Below, in pieces: positions 28,601 through 39,904 of a stretch of DNA of 64,000 nt. Position 1 is the first letter of the stretch. Each line of letters starts with the position of its first letter. The position numbers and the translations under genes were made by a program. Source of the stretch: Spongilla lacustris (lineage: Eukaryota; Porifera; Demospongiae; Spongillida; Spongillidae). Location of the stretch: NCBI GenBank assembly GCA_949361645.1, contig OX442428.1, positions 1,747,438-1,811,437 of the forward strand, in the 5' to 3' direction. A model generated the notes under the pieces. The model did no database searches, was not told the DNA's origin, and was given only the letters and a program-made list of their open reading frames with translations.

Positions 28601-31600
28601 TACTGATGTTATAGGTGGCTGTTTACATGTGCATACTGATGTTATAGGTGGCTGTTTACATGTGCATACTGATGTTATAGGTGGGCTGTTTACATGTGCG
28701 TACTGATGTTATAGGTGGGCTGTTTACATGTGCATACTGATGTTATAGGTGGCTGTTTACATGTGCATACTGATGTTATAGGTGGCTGTTTACATGTGCA
28801 TACTGATGTTATAGGTGGGCTGTTTACATGTGCATACTGATGTTATAGGTGGCTGTTTACATGTGCATACTGATGTTATAGGTGGGCTGTTTACATGTGC
28901 ATACTGATGTTATAGGTGGGCTGTTTACATGTGCATACTGATGTTATAGGTGGGCTGTTTACATGTGCATACTGATGTTATAGGTGGCTATTTACATGTG
29001 CATACTGATGTTATAGGTGGCTGTTTACATGTGCATACTGATGTTATAGGTGGCTGTTTACATGTGCATACTGATGTTATAGGTGACTGTTTACATGTGC
29101 ATACTGATGTTATAGGTGGGCTGTTTACATGTGCATACTGATGTTATAGGTGGGCTGTTTACATGTGCATACTGATGTTATAGGTGGCTATTTACATGTG
29201 CATACTGATGTTATAGGTGGCTGTTTACATGTGCATACTGATGTTATAGGTGGCTGTTTACATGTGCATACTGATGTTATAGGTGACTGTTTACATGTGC
29301 ATACTGATGTTATAGGTGGGCTGTTTACATGTGCATACTGATGTTATAGGTGGCTATTTACATGTGCGTACTGATGTTATAGGTGGGCTGTTTACATGTG
29401 CATACTGATGTTATAGGTGGCTGTTTACATGTGTATATTGATGTTATAGGTGGGCTGTTTACATGTGCATACTGATGTTATAGGTGGCTGTTTACATGTG
29501 CATACTGATGTTATAAGTGGCTGTTTACATGTGCATACTGCTCGCTGTATGAGTGATATGGCATGACAAGAATCTTGTTACATGTCGTGATGCAAATGGC
29601 TTGTGCAGCTAATGTGGTGTTTCCTATATACAGCAACGCTTTTACATCACTATCTTAGGATTGAAATTAATTAACTGCTTGATTTCTTAAACCTATGTTG
29701 CAGAAGTTAGGCAAATACTAACAATCCAATTAAATTGTAAGCGGTTAAGTAATTGTATCAAAGCCCTCATATAATCAAAATATTCAAAGCCCTCTATTAT
29801 CAACATTACGGTTAGAGATAATGGATTTTAATAACTACCAATAAGTAACGCAAGATCTTAGTATGCAGTGGAACAGCACTGATTTCAAGTTACTGAGTTT
29901 AAAACCATAATTTGCTTTAAAGTTATTAAGATTGAAGCTGTTATGGGGTAACTAATTTTAATAACCATCACTAATTACTCCATGATAAAATGAAGTAACA
30001 AAATACAATAATTTGATTGTGTATTAGATCATGTAATAGTGAGTTACTATAACTTAAAGTTAATTACAATTGTAGTGGCCTTTAGCATTTTCAAGTTTGA
30101 TCTGTTGTTTTGAATACTAAAACGCCAATTACATTTAATACTTTTTCAAACTTTTTTCACAGCTATTCTTTAGATTATAAATCTTGTAATTATTTAAAAG
30201 TTGTCGTACATTTCTGTGTCAAATTAATTAATTGCAAGGTATTTGATTTTATCTTTTGAACTGTAAAAGATAATTGAATTTTAATAATGCATTTGGTATT
30301 TGCCTAACCATGGTTATTGTGTATTCATAAATTGATTGAGATTGATAATCCTATTTAAGCGTTGCATTCTTTCATAAAGACCCTGTATGGTGGCCTGCTA
30401 AGTTGGTGCACATGGTAAATGTTTGTTGTCAGTCATTGGAACGTTTTCATAACTGATAAATAGAATATTAAAATTTATGGCTTAGGGGTAAATTGTATTG
30501 CATTGCATTGCAATCTACACAAAGTTGACTACCTGGAGCTTCTTGTCAAGAAGAAATCTTAAGGCCCTACCTGAACTGAAGCGATGGTTAGAGTGTAGGG
30601 TGCTAGCTTAAAGGGAAAACCAACCAGATATGGTCGCGGGACAAGTAGCATATGTATAGGCCTGTATAACATGTGTAATAGGCTACTTCTAAAGCTAACT
30701 ACGAAGTATGTTCCCTTTACAGGGTTATGGCTTACATCCCCTTGGCTTCTATGGTTGGGCAAACAATCTCATTGATCCAGAATGATTGTAACAACATCTG
30801 CACTTCATTTTGATGCATGCACATGTGTGCTCGTGTACATGTGGACTCATTACAATCTGGATCAATGAGATTGTTTGCCCAACCACAGAAGCTGAGGGGA
30901 TGTGAGCCATAACCCTGCATAGGGGTAGTTAGTAGCCTATTACACATGTTATACAGGCCTATACATATGCTACTCGTCCCACGACCATATCTGGTTGGTT
31001 TTCCCTTTAAAATAAGCGCCCTACACTCTAGGTAGGGCATTAAGATTTCTTCCCGATAAGAAGCTCCAGGTAGTCAACTTTGCGTAGATTGCAATGCTAT
31101 TCAATAAAACCAAGCCGTAAAGTCTAACGTTATATTTATCAATTATGAAAACATCCCACTGTGTGCATTAAAAAAAAAAGCATTGTTTGATATTGATGGA
31201 GTATCTAAATGAGGACTGGCCCTGTTCCTTGTGTTTAATGACATGCACATATTGGCTGGCTTAAGGGTATGGGGGTAGGGTGGTCTGGTTGGATGACGGA
31301 AGGAAGGGCAATAATATTGTACAACTTAAAGATGTACTGTTGTAACTGAAACCATACATAGTACTGAATTCTGCCAGTTAGCTTCGGAACTAGAACTTTG
31401 GAGGAGAGGGGGAAGTAATTATTAAAGATTATTATTTCCGTTGCCGTATGGAATTTTCATTAGTTCTGATCTGGCAATCAGGAAGAAATTTGTGGCAAAT
31501 TTGAATTAATTGAAAATAGTGTTCACATGCTAAATTTTTAATGTTTCATATTGTTCCCACCCACTTGAAAAGCATGTTTCCAAGGTGGAGCTTAATGTGC

Positions 31601-34396
31601 ATGGCTTGTCGTAGTAAGGTTGAGCAGTCTTGTCCATTTTTGATAGATCCTCTTGTCCTCACAACAGTCTCGAGTGAATGTCCGAAGTGGTTTAAAAAAA
31701 AAAAGATGAACATGTATGTGGGGGATTTTTTAATTTTATGGTGCACAAGTGTTGAACGGAGTAGGTTAGCAATTCAGTCAACCTGTGCCATTGTAAACCA
31801 ATTGTGGTATTATCTTATTATAAACCAATCATTTGTTTGTTTGTTTGTTTGTTTGTTTGTTCGCTCGTTTGTTGTGCATTGTCACTTACTGCAGAGCCAA
31901 AAGAATAATTTTGAATAGATGGTGTAGTTGTCTAGGTGATCAATGTTCTCTGTATTCATCACAGTTCGTGTATGGGACGCACGACCATTTGCTCCTGCCG
32001 ACAGACAGCTAAAACTGTTCCTGGGTCTTCAGCATAACTTTGAAAAGGTAGCATTTGGATGTGAATACATTATGTAATCTTCTACAGTGTACAGTGTATG
32101 TCTTCTGTTTTGTGTGTATGTGGTGTAAGTGTGTGTATGTGGTGTATGTGGTGTATGTGGTGTACATGTGGTATATGTGTGTTTGTGTGTGTGTGCATGT
32201 GTGTGTGTGTGCATGTGTGTGTGTGCATGTGTGTGTGTGCATATATTGTGGTGTATGTGGTGTATGTGTGTGTATGTGATGTATATGTATGTATGTATGT
32301 ATGTGGTGTACGTGGTGTATGTGGTGTATGTGTGTGTGCATATATTGTGTGTTTTCGATTATATTATAAATGGACCCTTGTTTGCTAGCTCTTGTGTTTG
32401 CCATAGCAAAAGTGGTATCTTTGATTCGCTTTCAGAACCTTCTGCGGTGTAGTTGGTCTCCAGATGGTAGAAAGATAGCCAGTGGCTCTGCAGACAGGTA
32501 ATCCTGATTCCCATGCACACATTCTGGTCTGGCTCCCATGTGCAGATTCTGTCTGGTCCAGCTCCCATGCACACATACTGGCTTCATTAATCTATACGCC
32601 ATTTGTGATGCTTGTACATTCCATAAGATATAGTGGGGTTGGGAGTAAGATTTTTGTTTCTTCTAACAATATTTTTCAATGCGTTGTTGTGGTAATAATA
32701 TCTGCAAAAGCTTTTTTTTTTGGGGGGGGGGGGGGGGTAAAATATACTTTCACATTCTCTAAGGGGGGCACACGTGGTGGTGTACATGTATATCATGTAG
32801 CAGTCGAACTAGTTATCCTTTAACTCTTTGGATGCCAGATGTGTATAATAATGATGTAATTATATACATGGTACCTTGTGCATGTAAAATAGTTATTGTT
32901 TAACTATTTGGGCGTCAGATGTGTATAGTAACGATGTAATTATATGCATGGTACCTTGTGCATGAAAATAGTTATTGTTTAACTATTTGGGCGTCAGATG
33001 TGTATAGTAATGATGTAATTATATACGTGGTACCTTGTATAGTTACCCTTTTTAATAGCAACTTTAGAACAGTCAGTCATGTTCCCAACTTTGCTGCCGT
33101 TCCAGGTTTGTGTATGTTTGGGATGCCATGACACAACAGCTGGTGTACAAGCTGCCGGGCCACAGGGGAAGTGTGAATGACGTGGACTTCCATCCCAACG
33201 AACCGATTTGTAAGTGTGTGACCCACTTGATTGGTGTGCGTGCATATTGAATGGTATGATCAGTTGCTGAATCGTGCTAGTTCCATAGCCACCACTTATA
33301 TCATGTTAACCATAGCCACCACTTATATCATGTTAACCATAGCCACCACTTATATCATGTTAACCATAGCCACCACTTATATCATGTTCACCATAGCCAC
33401 CACTTATATCATGTTAACCATAGCCACCACTTATATCATGTTAACCATAGCCACCACTTATATCATGTTAACCATAGCCACCACTTATATCATGTTAACC
33501 ATAGCCACCACTTATATCATGTTCACCATAGCCACCACTTATATCATGTTCACCATAGCCACCACTTATATCATGTTCACCATAGCCACCACTTATATCA
33601 TGTTCACCATAGCCACCACTTATATCATGTTCACCATAGCCACCACTTATATCATGTTCACCATAGCCACCACTTATATCATGTTCACCATAGCCACCAC
33701 TTCTGATATCTATCCATTACTCAGTGGTTGTTGTCTAAATGTAATGTTTTGTAGTATGGCTGTAAAATGTAGATTAATAATTAGTTAAGTATGGCTGCAC
33801 GGCAATGCATTGCTAGTAATAACACGATTAGTCACTGCTCTCATAGTTTTATGGTAGGATTTTATATTATCATTAATTACCATCCCGTGGGGAAAAAGTT
33901 TAATGCAAACAAGCGTATTTCCCTAACCATTAACGCTTGTACCATTTTGAAAAAGGTATATTGAAATGATGTTAATGTAAATGGTATGGAGATAAGCTAA
34001 GAGCCTTTTTTGGGGGGGCTTGCTTGATAGTGGTACTTTAAAGTAGACTTTGGAAAGTAAACTCATTTGAAGCAAACATATTTGTTTAAAAAGCTGGTCG
34101 TCATGTTTAACTGATTACAAGCTTCGAGTACTGAAAATCATGTTTTGCCTAGTACTTAGAAGGCTTCATCCCTTCCTACATGCACTGTCAATCTATTACT
34201 GTAATTTCTGTCAAGAAGCCAAAATTGATATTGTTACCTTTTCACATGTTTGCTCACAAATTAATTTCTCAGAGGTGTAACGTCACACTCCTTTCCCTCC
34301 CTCTCATCCCTTCCCTCGTCATGCCCCTTTCTCCCCACACTCTCAGTGCTCTCTTGTTCAAGTGACAAGACCCTCTACCTTGGAGAGCTTCAATAA
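23629..34396 (+). CDS. SNRNP40: U5 snRNP 40-kDa protein (WD40), spliceosome component
   Basis: Exons: 23629-23754, 24085-24214, 24361-24454, 25384-25549, 26148-26201, 27306-27374, 27995-28115, 31965-32047, 32436-32497, 33106-33209, 34347-34396. All phases agree and give 352 residues (human 357). The protein is a seven-blade WD40 propeller of the U5 snRNP that contacts PRP8. Visible blocks: VKRPADQF/MKRPRQEL at the N terminus, GPPRTSSLEAPIMQLFGHEG, LASGGFDRLIYLW, MLFSASTDKTSAVWD, LATGSDDGTVKLWD, SFNNTYQVTAVCFN, SGVDNDIKVWDLR, LSNSMDNTVRVWDARPFAP, LQHNFEKNLLRCSWSPDG, GSADRFVYVWD, KLPGHRGSVNDVDFHP, and the tail SSDKTLYLGELQ. The AATAAA poly(A) signal (34393-34398) overlaps the stop codon. Coding exons total only about 1.06 kb within 10.8 kb, because introns carry MITEs, minisatellites and CA/GT tracts. 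Confidence 0.97.
24228..24311. repeat. (CA)n microsatellite, SNRNP40 intron 2
   Basis: About 42 CA dinucleotides begin 13 bases after a donor. A second, mixed CA tract lies at 24465-24546, just after the donor of the next exon. Confidence 0.95.
24965..25075 (-). mobile_element. Possible tRNA-derived SINE or tRNA pseudogene remnant
   Basis: Read on the minus strand, the sequence contains GGGTTCAAACCTGC, a good RNA polymerase III B-box. About 55 bases before it is TAGTGCAAGG, a loose A-box. The region does not fold into a complete tRNA that I can see, so a SINE head or tRNA pseudogene is more likely than a functional gene. Confidence 0.3.
25160..25380. repeat. CA-rich tract with CATGCACA interruptions before an SNRNP40 acceptor
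   Basis: About 220 bp of (CA)n with periodic TGCACA and TACACA ends directly at the acceptor AG (25382-25383) of the exon starting at 25384. A (GT)n tract of about 65 bases lies at 25589-25655, about 40 bases after that exon's donor. Confidence 0.9.
25703..25855. mobile_element. Small inverted-repeat element with TTGGGCGTAGCCCGACC ends
   Basis: The ends TTGGGCGTAGCCCGACCTTC and GAAGGTCGGGCTATGCCCAA pair. An inner palindrome (ATGTGGGCTATATGTGATAA / AGCCCACATATG) lies in the centre. Related ends occur at 12460-12491 and 39925-39968. It has no coding capacity. It sits in an SNRNP40 intron. Confidence 0.75.
26617..27240. mobile_element. Mariner-type MITE, copy A (SNRNP40 intron)
   Basis: The ends are CAGGGTGTTTCGCAATCAAG and CTTGATTGTGAAGCACCCTTG, flanked by TA dinucleotides (26615-26616 and 27241-27242). 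This is the pattern of Tc1/mariner-superfamily insertions. The interior is AT-rich, about 600 bp, with no transposase. A second copy in the opposite orientation is at 34891-35430; the two share interior words such as AGGCATTCAAAAGCTCCAAC in reverse-complement form. Confidence 0.85.
27420..27715. repeat. CA/CACAACACACAC minisatellite, SNRNP40 intron
   Basis: About 300 bp of ACACAC interrupted regularly by ACACAA and ACACCA words, starting about 45 bases after the donor at 27375. Confidence 0.95.
28116..29545. repeat. 33-34 bp minisatellite, about 43 copies, starting exactly at a splice donor
   Basis: The unit is GTGGCTGTTTACATGTGC followed by ATACTGATGTTATAG, with GGG variants adding one base. 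The first unit begins at the first intron base after the exon ending at 28115 (ACAG|GTGGCT). Every unit boundary therefore repeats the donor context (ATAG|GTGG). Because 33 is a multiple of three, stretches remain open as GGCLHVHTDVI repeats, but these are not protein evidence. Confidence 0.95.
29630..30395. mobile_element. AT-rich MITE-like element (degenerate)
   Basis: TATACAGCAACGCTTTTACA on the left and AAGCGTTGCATTCTTTCATA...ACCCTGTATGG on the right are imperfect inverted ends. The interior contains TTAGGCAAATACTAAC and its mirror GGTATTTGCCTAACC. Related sequence occurs at 34563-34840 and 36180-36585, suggesting a family. Confidence 0.5.
30441..31154. mobile_element. 0.7-kb palindromic (foldback) element, SNRNP40 intron
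   Basis: The arms are about 330 bp and mirror each other: GTTTTCATAACTGATAAAT / ATTTATCAATTATGAAAAC at the tips, then TTGACTACCTGGAGCTTCTT / AAGAAGCTCCAGGTAGTCAA, ACCAACCAGATATGGTCG / CGACCATATCTGGTTGGT, and AACAATCTCATTGATCCAGA / TCTGGATCAATGAGATTG-type words near the centre. The central spacer is only about 60 bp. The left arm has small extra repeats (GCATTGCATTGCA). No coding capacity and no clear target duplication. Confidence 0.85.
32100..32345. repeat. GT-rich tract with GTGGTGTATGTG words
   Basis: Low-complexity GT/GTAT repeat between SNRNP40 exons 8 and 9, starting about 50 bases after the donor at 32048. Confidence 0.9.
32819..33050. repeat. Three tandem copies of an about 73-bp unit
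   Basis: The shared parts are TTAACTATTTGGGCGTCAGA, TGTGTATAGTAATGATGTAA and TTATATACATGGTACCTTGT. The triplicate precedes the SNRNP40 exon starting at 33106. Confidence 0.85.
33283..33705. repeat. 27-bp minisatellite, 16 copies, SNRNP40 last intron
   Basis: The unit is CATAGCCACCACTTATATCA + TGTTAAC, with a TTAAC to TTCAC change that groups copies into two blocks (mostly A-type first, C-type last). 27 is a multiple of three, so a 185-codon open frame crosses it. The array starts about 75 bases after the donor at 33210. Confidence 0.95.
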
Positions 34397-34562
34397 ACAG
34401 TGTCCTGCCTTGTCCACAGTGTTATTGGCTTCTTTCTTATGTTATAACTCATTCTGTTCTGTGCACAGTCTTTTGAAGGCACTGTCCTACACAGCTGAGA
34501 CCTTAAAAGGTGTGCATGTATGGTGTCACCACAATGAAACGCAAACCAAATTATTTTCAAGT

Positions 34563-34840
34563 ATACCAGGTGTTTGCAAAAAAATTCAACACTTTTAAAT
34601 CAGTATAACTCGGATTGAAATTTATTAACCACTTAATATAGAGGCAATAATAATAATTCAAATTATATATTATCATTATGTCAAATAAGTTAGAAGTTAT
34701 TTGATTTTCGATTATTAATTGTAGTCGAATTTTTATAATGTGGTTCATATTTGTACAACTTAATCATTGTATATTCATAAATCTGATAATCCTAGTAAGG
34801 AGTTTAAAGTGTTGCATTCTTTTGTGGACATCCGATATAT
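34563..34840. mobile_element. AT-rich MITE with ACCAGGTGTTTGCAAAA ends
   Basis: The left end TACCAGGTGTTTGCAAAAAA and the right end TTTTGTGGACATCCGATATA are imperfect inverted repeats, with TTCAACACTTT / AAAGTGTTGCA just inside. The interior is AT-rich with no coding potential. It is related to the sequences at 29630-30395 and 36180-36585. Confidence 0.6.
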
Positions 34841-34890
34841 AAGGATCTGTGCACCTGGTTATTGGTACACGTATAAATCCTTAGGACATA

Positions 34891-35430
34891 CAGGGTGTTT
34901 CACAATCAAGGAAAATTGTTTATAAATTAACCACAAACAGTTAATTAACTGGTAAAGTTCTAACAGCAAAAGAAGACATGCTGGTGAAATAAAATCTTGA
35001 ATGGTTAATTAATGTTGATAAAAGTCTTAAAACTTTAGTTAAAAGCTGCGAACTGTATTTAGTTAACTACTTCCGTTGAGAAGTTATTCAAAATTGAAAT
35101 CTTGATTTTTTTATTTTTGCAATGTACTTGATTTAGGGGGCATTGTATCTTGATTTACATGTAGTGGTTTGAATTTATTAATAAATTCGGCCAGGTTGAT
35201 ATTATTAGAATGTTGGAGCTTTTGGATGCCTCTAAAATAGTATGTTTCTAATTAGGTGTTATTGGGAATTATTAATTCATTTTCGTTAATTTTAATCCCT
35301 TTGATTTTGGTTAATCAATTTTAAGTTAATTTTTAGTTTGTTTATATCAACATTTAAGCCCGCGTTATTAGAGCAATTAACTGTTTGTGGTTAATTTATA
35401 AACAATTTTCTTTGATTGTGAAACACCCTG
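34891..35430. mobile_element. Mariner-type MITE, copy B
   Basis: The ends CAGGGTGTTTCACAATCAAG and CTTTGATTGTGAAACACCCTG are flanked by TA on both sides (34889-34890 and 35431-35432). Both ends read inward to the TTAATTAACTG-type subterminal repeat. It is the opposite-orientation relative of copy A at 26617-27240. About 540 bp, no transposase. Confidence 0.9.
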
Positions 35431-36179
35431 TATATTGATAACAAGAAAATAATACTGTTACCATATAATTTCTGGGGACCATTTTTACTCTGGTGAATCA
35501 GATGATGAATTTCAACCACTGTCTGGTGCAGTAATAATCATACTGCTGAAAGCAGTCAGTCTCATCTTTAAAATGACAATTTACTTGCATAATGCATTGC
35601 TAATGAATGTTAATAAACCTTTCTATTTTATTATTAAACACAGGGGGGGGGGGGGGGGGGAATGGTAGTTGCATGTAATTAGCTGGGCTGCATGAGTCTG
35701 CTGGGTGGTTGATAAAAGAAAAGTGGTTGTGTTTCACGTCTATACTTGTGTATGACCATGCATTTCTAATACTTTAATTGCAATAGTAACTGCAAATGCT
35801 CAAGTACATACTGAAATGTCGGTCATTACTTTCGAAATCCCTCCAGTTTGTGCAAATATGTGGATGATTTAAGAATCATTAACACCAGACAAGGCATCAA
35901 TGTGCACCGCCACAGCTACATGTAGCTGTGCTGCCCGGAGCATTTTCTGGCAGAATTGCTTCAAAATTCTGTAAATTATTGCTTGTCAAAAAAAGTGGAA
36001 ATGCAAAGACATACTCTTACTAAAAAACATCTCCCTTTTTGGTCATACTAATTCCACATACATAAATACATTCTTGGAATTCTTTTTGCCAGTGGAATGC
36101 AGAATAGCAATTACAGCTGTGATACACGTGAAGCTAAAATAAAGCCACTATTTAGAGACTAAAATAACACCATCTATAC

Positions 36180-36585
36180 AGACTTTTTAAATGCAACAAT
36201 TTTAATTAGTTTTAAATTACCGTCGTTAGGCAAATATCTAATTAGAAGCGACACCAATATATTCAAAGTTATCAAAGTTATTAAGGTTAGATTTTAATAA
36301 AAAGAAGTGAATAACATCTGTTCAAGTTACTAAGTTCAAAAGTGAGTATATCATTTATTTGCTTTAAGCTGCATATCTAATTAGTCCAGTGAAATAGAAA
36401 CCACCAATTAAACAAATTTCACTCAAAACGTTCATTCTGGATATTATGCAGTTTAAAATGCACGTACTCTAGACAGAATGGCCCTGGAGTTGGCTCTGGT
36501 CAAATTCATATGCATGTATAATCCTATTAAGGAATTTTTTTTTTAAGCATTACATTCTTTCAGTTGTGGACACCCGGTATAAAAT
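36180..36585. mobile_element. AT-rich MITE-like sequence with GTGGACACCCGGTATA end
   Basis: The right end TTACATTCTTTCAGTTGTGG + ACACCCGGTATA resembles the right ends at 34840 and 30395. The left end near TATACAGACTTTTTAAATGCA is weaker. TTAGGCAAATATCTAATTAG in the interior is shared with 29630-30395. Confidence 0.45.
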
Positions 36586-36893
36586 GAGACATTTAACAAT
36601 GTATACATGTGCACATGCATGGATTGAGTGGATATTTCGTATCAAAGTTTTTCATTAGCAGATTGGCTGGTCTCGCTCCAGCGCAATAGTGCCAATACGC
36701 GTGTGTATGTTGGTTTGACATGCATATCATCAAACGATGTAGAGTAGATAGGCTCAGGTTGTATGCAGTCTACTGACTGAGGCTATATTCTGATTGATGT
36801 ATACTTCTTACCCTCCCTTTTCTACTTGCCTTTTAATGTATGTGTGTAAGCTGAGTGCAAACATTACAATGCATGTATTTTGTGTAGGCGTTA

Positions 36894-37559
36894 CAGCGGC
36901 GGATCCAGGATTTCTGGAAGGGGGGGGGTCTAATAACTATATTCATAAGCGGGGGTGGGTACTGGCATGGAGGGGGCGTGCCCCCTCCCGTAACAGCTAG
37001 GGGGTCTGGGGGAGCGCTGTAAGCTCCCCCAGTGGGGCCTGGGGCGAAGCCCCAGCCGCTTTTTCATTCATTTAGCATGAAAACAAGCATACTTTGAAAG
37101 TGTATTCAATATATTGATAGCTAGCAGCGCAATTGTTCATATAGAAGCCTGCGTGAGTCAACGTGGATAAGGATAGCGAATAGAAAACTCTACGCAAAGC
37201 CATTGTGACCGTATTCTGGTCTAAACGGCACACACGTTTTACCTTTAATAGTATTGTATACCTAGTCTACTTGATTTAGCTCTACCTGTTTCCTTTGATC
37301 GCTTACACCATTCCATCCGCGTAGCAGCAATACTAATTAATACTGCACGCTTGGAGGGCCTTGGCTTTAGACCCCCCCACACACACACACACTCACACAC
37401 ACTTTGGGTCGAATGCTAACTAGCTAATCAGTTCACTCGCGTTCACTAAACGCTTCGTTTTTCAACTCGTCAATCATGTAATTAATTATTCATACGTTAA
37501 TTTATTCATAACTGGTCGGGTCTTTAGACCCCTTAGACCCCCCCCTGGATCCGCCACTG
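36894..37559. mobile_element. CAGYGGCGGAT-type DNA element with 5-bp target duplication, copy 1
   Basis: The ends CAGCGGCGGATCCAGGATTT and CCCTGGATCCGCCACTG are inverted. CGTTA flanks both sides (36889-36893 and 37560-37564), a perfect 5-bp duplication. The interior has a GC-rich segment (CCCCCAGTGGGGCCTGGGGC) typical of this kind of element, and no intact transposase. The superfamily is uncertain; hAT-related is likely from the CAGTGGCGG ends. Confidence 0.85.
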
Positions 37560-39904
37560 CGTTAATCAGCTTGTGGTTACTGTGATAAGGTCTTTGTGTA
37601 CATGTGATGGCTTTTATTTGATGCTCATAAAATTACATCAAGATCCAAAAGGTGTGTGGGAGGGGGGGTGGATGTGGGTGTTTTTTTGGTTGGGGGAGTG
37701 TAGCAATATAACAGGGGGTATCCGTAAATGGCCCAAAATAGCGTAACGTCATTGATGGTGAACGTCCGCCCACACAATCTCTACTAGTTTTGATTAGCGT
37801 GTTTTGTAACAAACCAAAGGGGGGTGAGGTACAACACAACCTTCCCCGCACCCTGGATCTGCCAGCTGGTCCTAATCCAAGATCGCGGTGCCAGACTAGT
37901 TATTAATTTCAATCATTCAGATTTAAAATAAATGCCATCCTGATCCTTTCCCGTAGCATCTGTCAAAGTGATAATTAACATTTTGTGTACATTGTGTGTA
38001 GTCTAGTTGCATGTTTATATAATAGTTTACTTGTGCATGTGCATATTATAATAAATTATTGTTACAGATAATAGCACATAAATACAATAGTCAGCTCTAT
38101 GGTGCAGGTGGAGGATTGTTATTATAAAAATAAAAATAAAAAAAACTTGGCCGGCCGAGTGCGCTGACCTATTTCCGTACAGGTACTTACGTCACGCTAT
38201 TTGTATTATCACGTGCTAAAGTAGGTAATACGATCATGGAACTGACGTGCAGAGTTGTGCACGCTTGTTGCGCGCGACTTATGCATTCGTCTAATTAGTG
38301 CGCATGGGATATTGGCTGGAAATCCTTACTTAACCTAATACAAGAACTTGCCACTCAAAATGGCGAATTCCTGTTATTCACGATCATCTGACGTCATTGC
38401 GCATAAAGTCTAAATGTATAGCGATTAGCAAACTACACGTCACGTGCACAGTAGAATCATCTGGCATGCAGTGTAGGTGCATCTGTCAGTTACATAGTTG
38501 AATTTTATTTTAATATAGAGCTAGAGTGGTACAAATGACATAGATTATGTGTGTATTGGTCAGTTTTATAATTACATGCATGTCCATGAAAAGTTATATA
38601 TGCATACCCTATCATGCATGTCATTTTTATAAAGACGGAGGCGCCTTCGTATTGCAATATATTAGCCAATGGCATGCAATTGCAGAATTGTCCATATATA
38701 TGTAGCCGGCCAGCGAAGCACTGCACTCTCATACCTCATGAAAGACGCGCGGCTCTGTAGCTGCTAGGTAGGCAGCAAGGAGGCGGGTACGCACTCGCAT
38801 TCCTGTTTCTTTTTTAAAAGAAATGCGAAAAGTCGTGTGTAGAGCGGGCTTTTACTGAAGGGGGCGGGCCATGCGCCCGCCGCACACAGGTTGAATTCGA
38901 GCTCAGTGCCGCCGATGAAGCTATCCTGACTCAATCCGAGATCGGTTATGGAATTCAGTCCGTGTTACGTACGTACGTACTTAGAAATAAAAAAATAAAA
39001 AGAAGATATTTTAAAATTAGAGTTTAATCAGTATTAAAACACCTGCCAATTCCAAATCAGTATTTAGGGAGCTAATATTTTTATCAATTATACAACGTGC
39101 TTTTGTGTTGATATTATGCATGCAGGCATAATATTTAGATTCGGGCGGCGCCGGGGGGGCCCTTCCCTGCAAAATAAAAGGCAAACAATCAGAGCATGTG
39201 AGTTAGTTATGTATTTTTTTTCTTGTCAATTTTCTGCTGGCTTTGAATTTCTTTAATTTCTTATTTATAATATGCATTGCTTCGTGTATTGTTAAGTTAC
39301 GTCATATGATTTATATACCCACGTAATATAATAAGGTTTTTTAAAAAAATAAGTAATAATGCATAAATGTATTTCAATGCAGGTTATACATGTATAATCA
39401 TCAGCAATTACGTAATAAGTTGCTATAAATAAGTACTACGTAGCGAATAACATTCCTCCGTTGCTCGTTCCCTTCAGGTTATTGTTTATCTCGTACCCAC
39501 GTGCTGTTATTTTGTAGCAACATACATAGTGATGTAAGACGCGTGACGTCAGCAACTGCTCTATTACTGTATACCAAGAGTACATCTACTAGACATCGAG
39601 GCCATTCTCAATTTGCACGCCTATCTTCTATTCACAATAGGTGGCAATTGTAACATTCACAAATTGCCCCATACATATTACATATTGATTCGACTGTTTT
39701 ATTTGCGAAGCAATGCGAACTGCATATAATGATAGCGCATAGTGTTCGGTGCAGAGGATAAATTGATCATAGTTTAATCTATTGTTCCGGATGTCCATTA
39801 CATGTAATTTCAGCTCCATCCAATAAGCATAGCTCTCTTTCCCACCCCCTCATGATCATCAGTCATATACGTCATTGATCTAATATACATTTTCAAACTG
39901 TTAT

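Noticed and set aside
28116..29545. Regular array that might be taken for a CRISPR or a repeat protein
   Set aside because: There are no unique spacers, the unit is simply tandem, it lies in an intron of an animal gene, and the open stretches arise because the unit length is a multiple of three.
33231..33788. 185-codon frame of ATTYIM repeats
   Set aside because: Produced entirely by the 27-bp minisatellite; no start context or domain.
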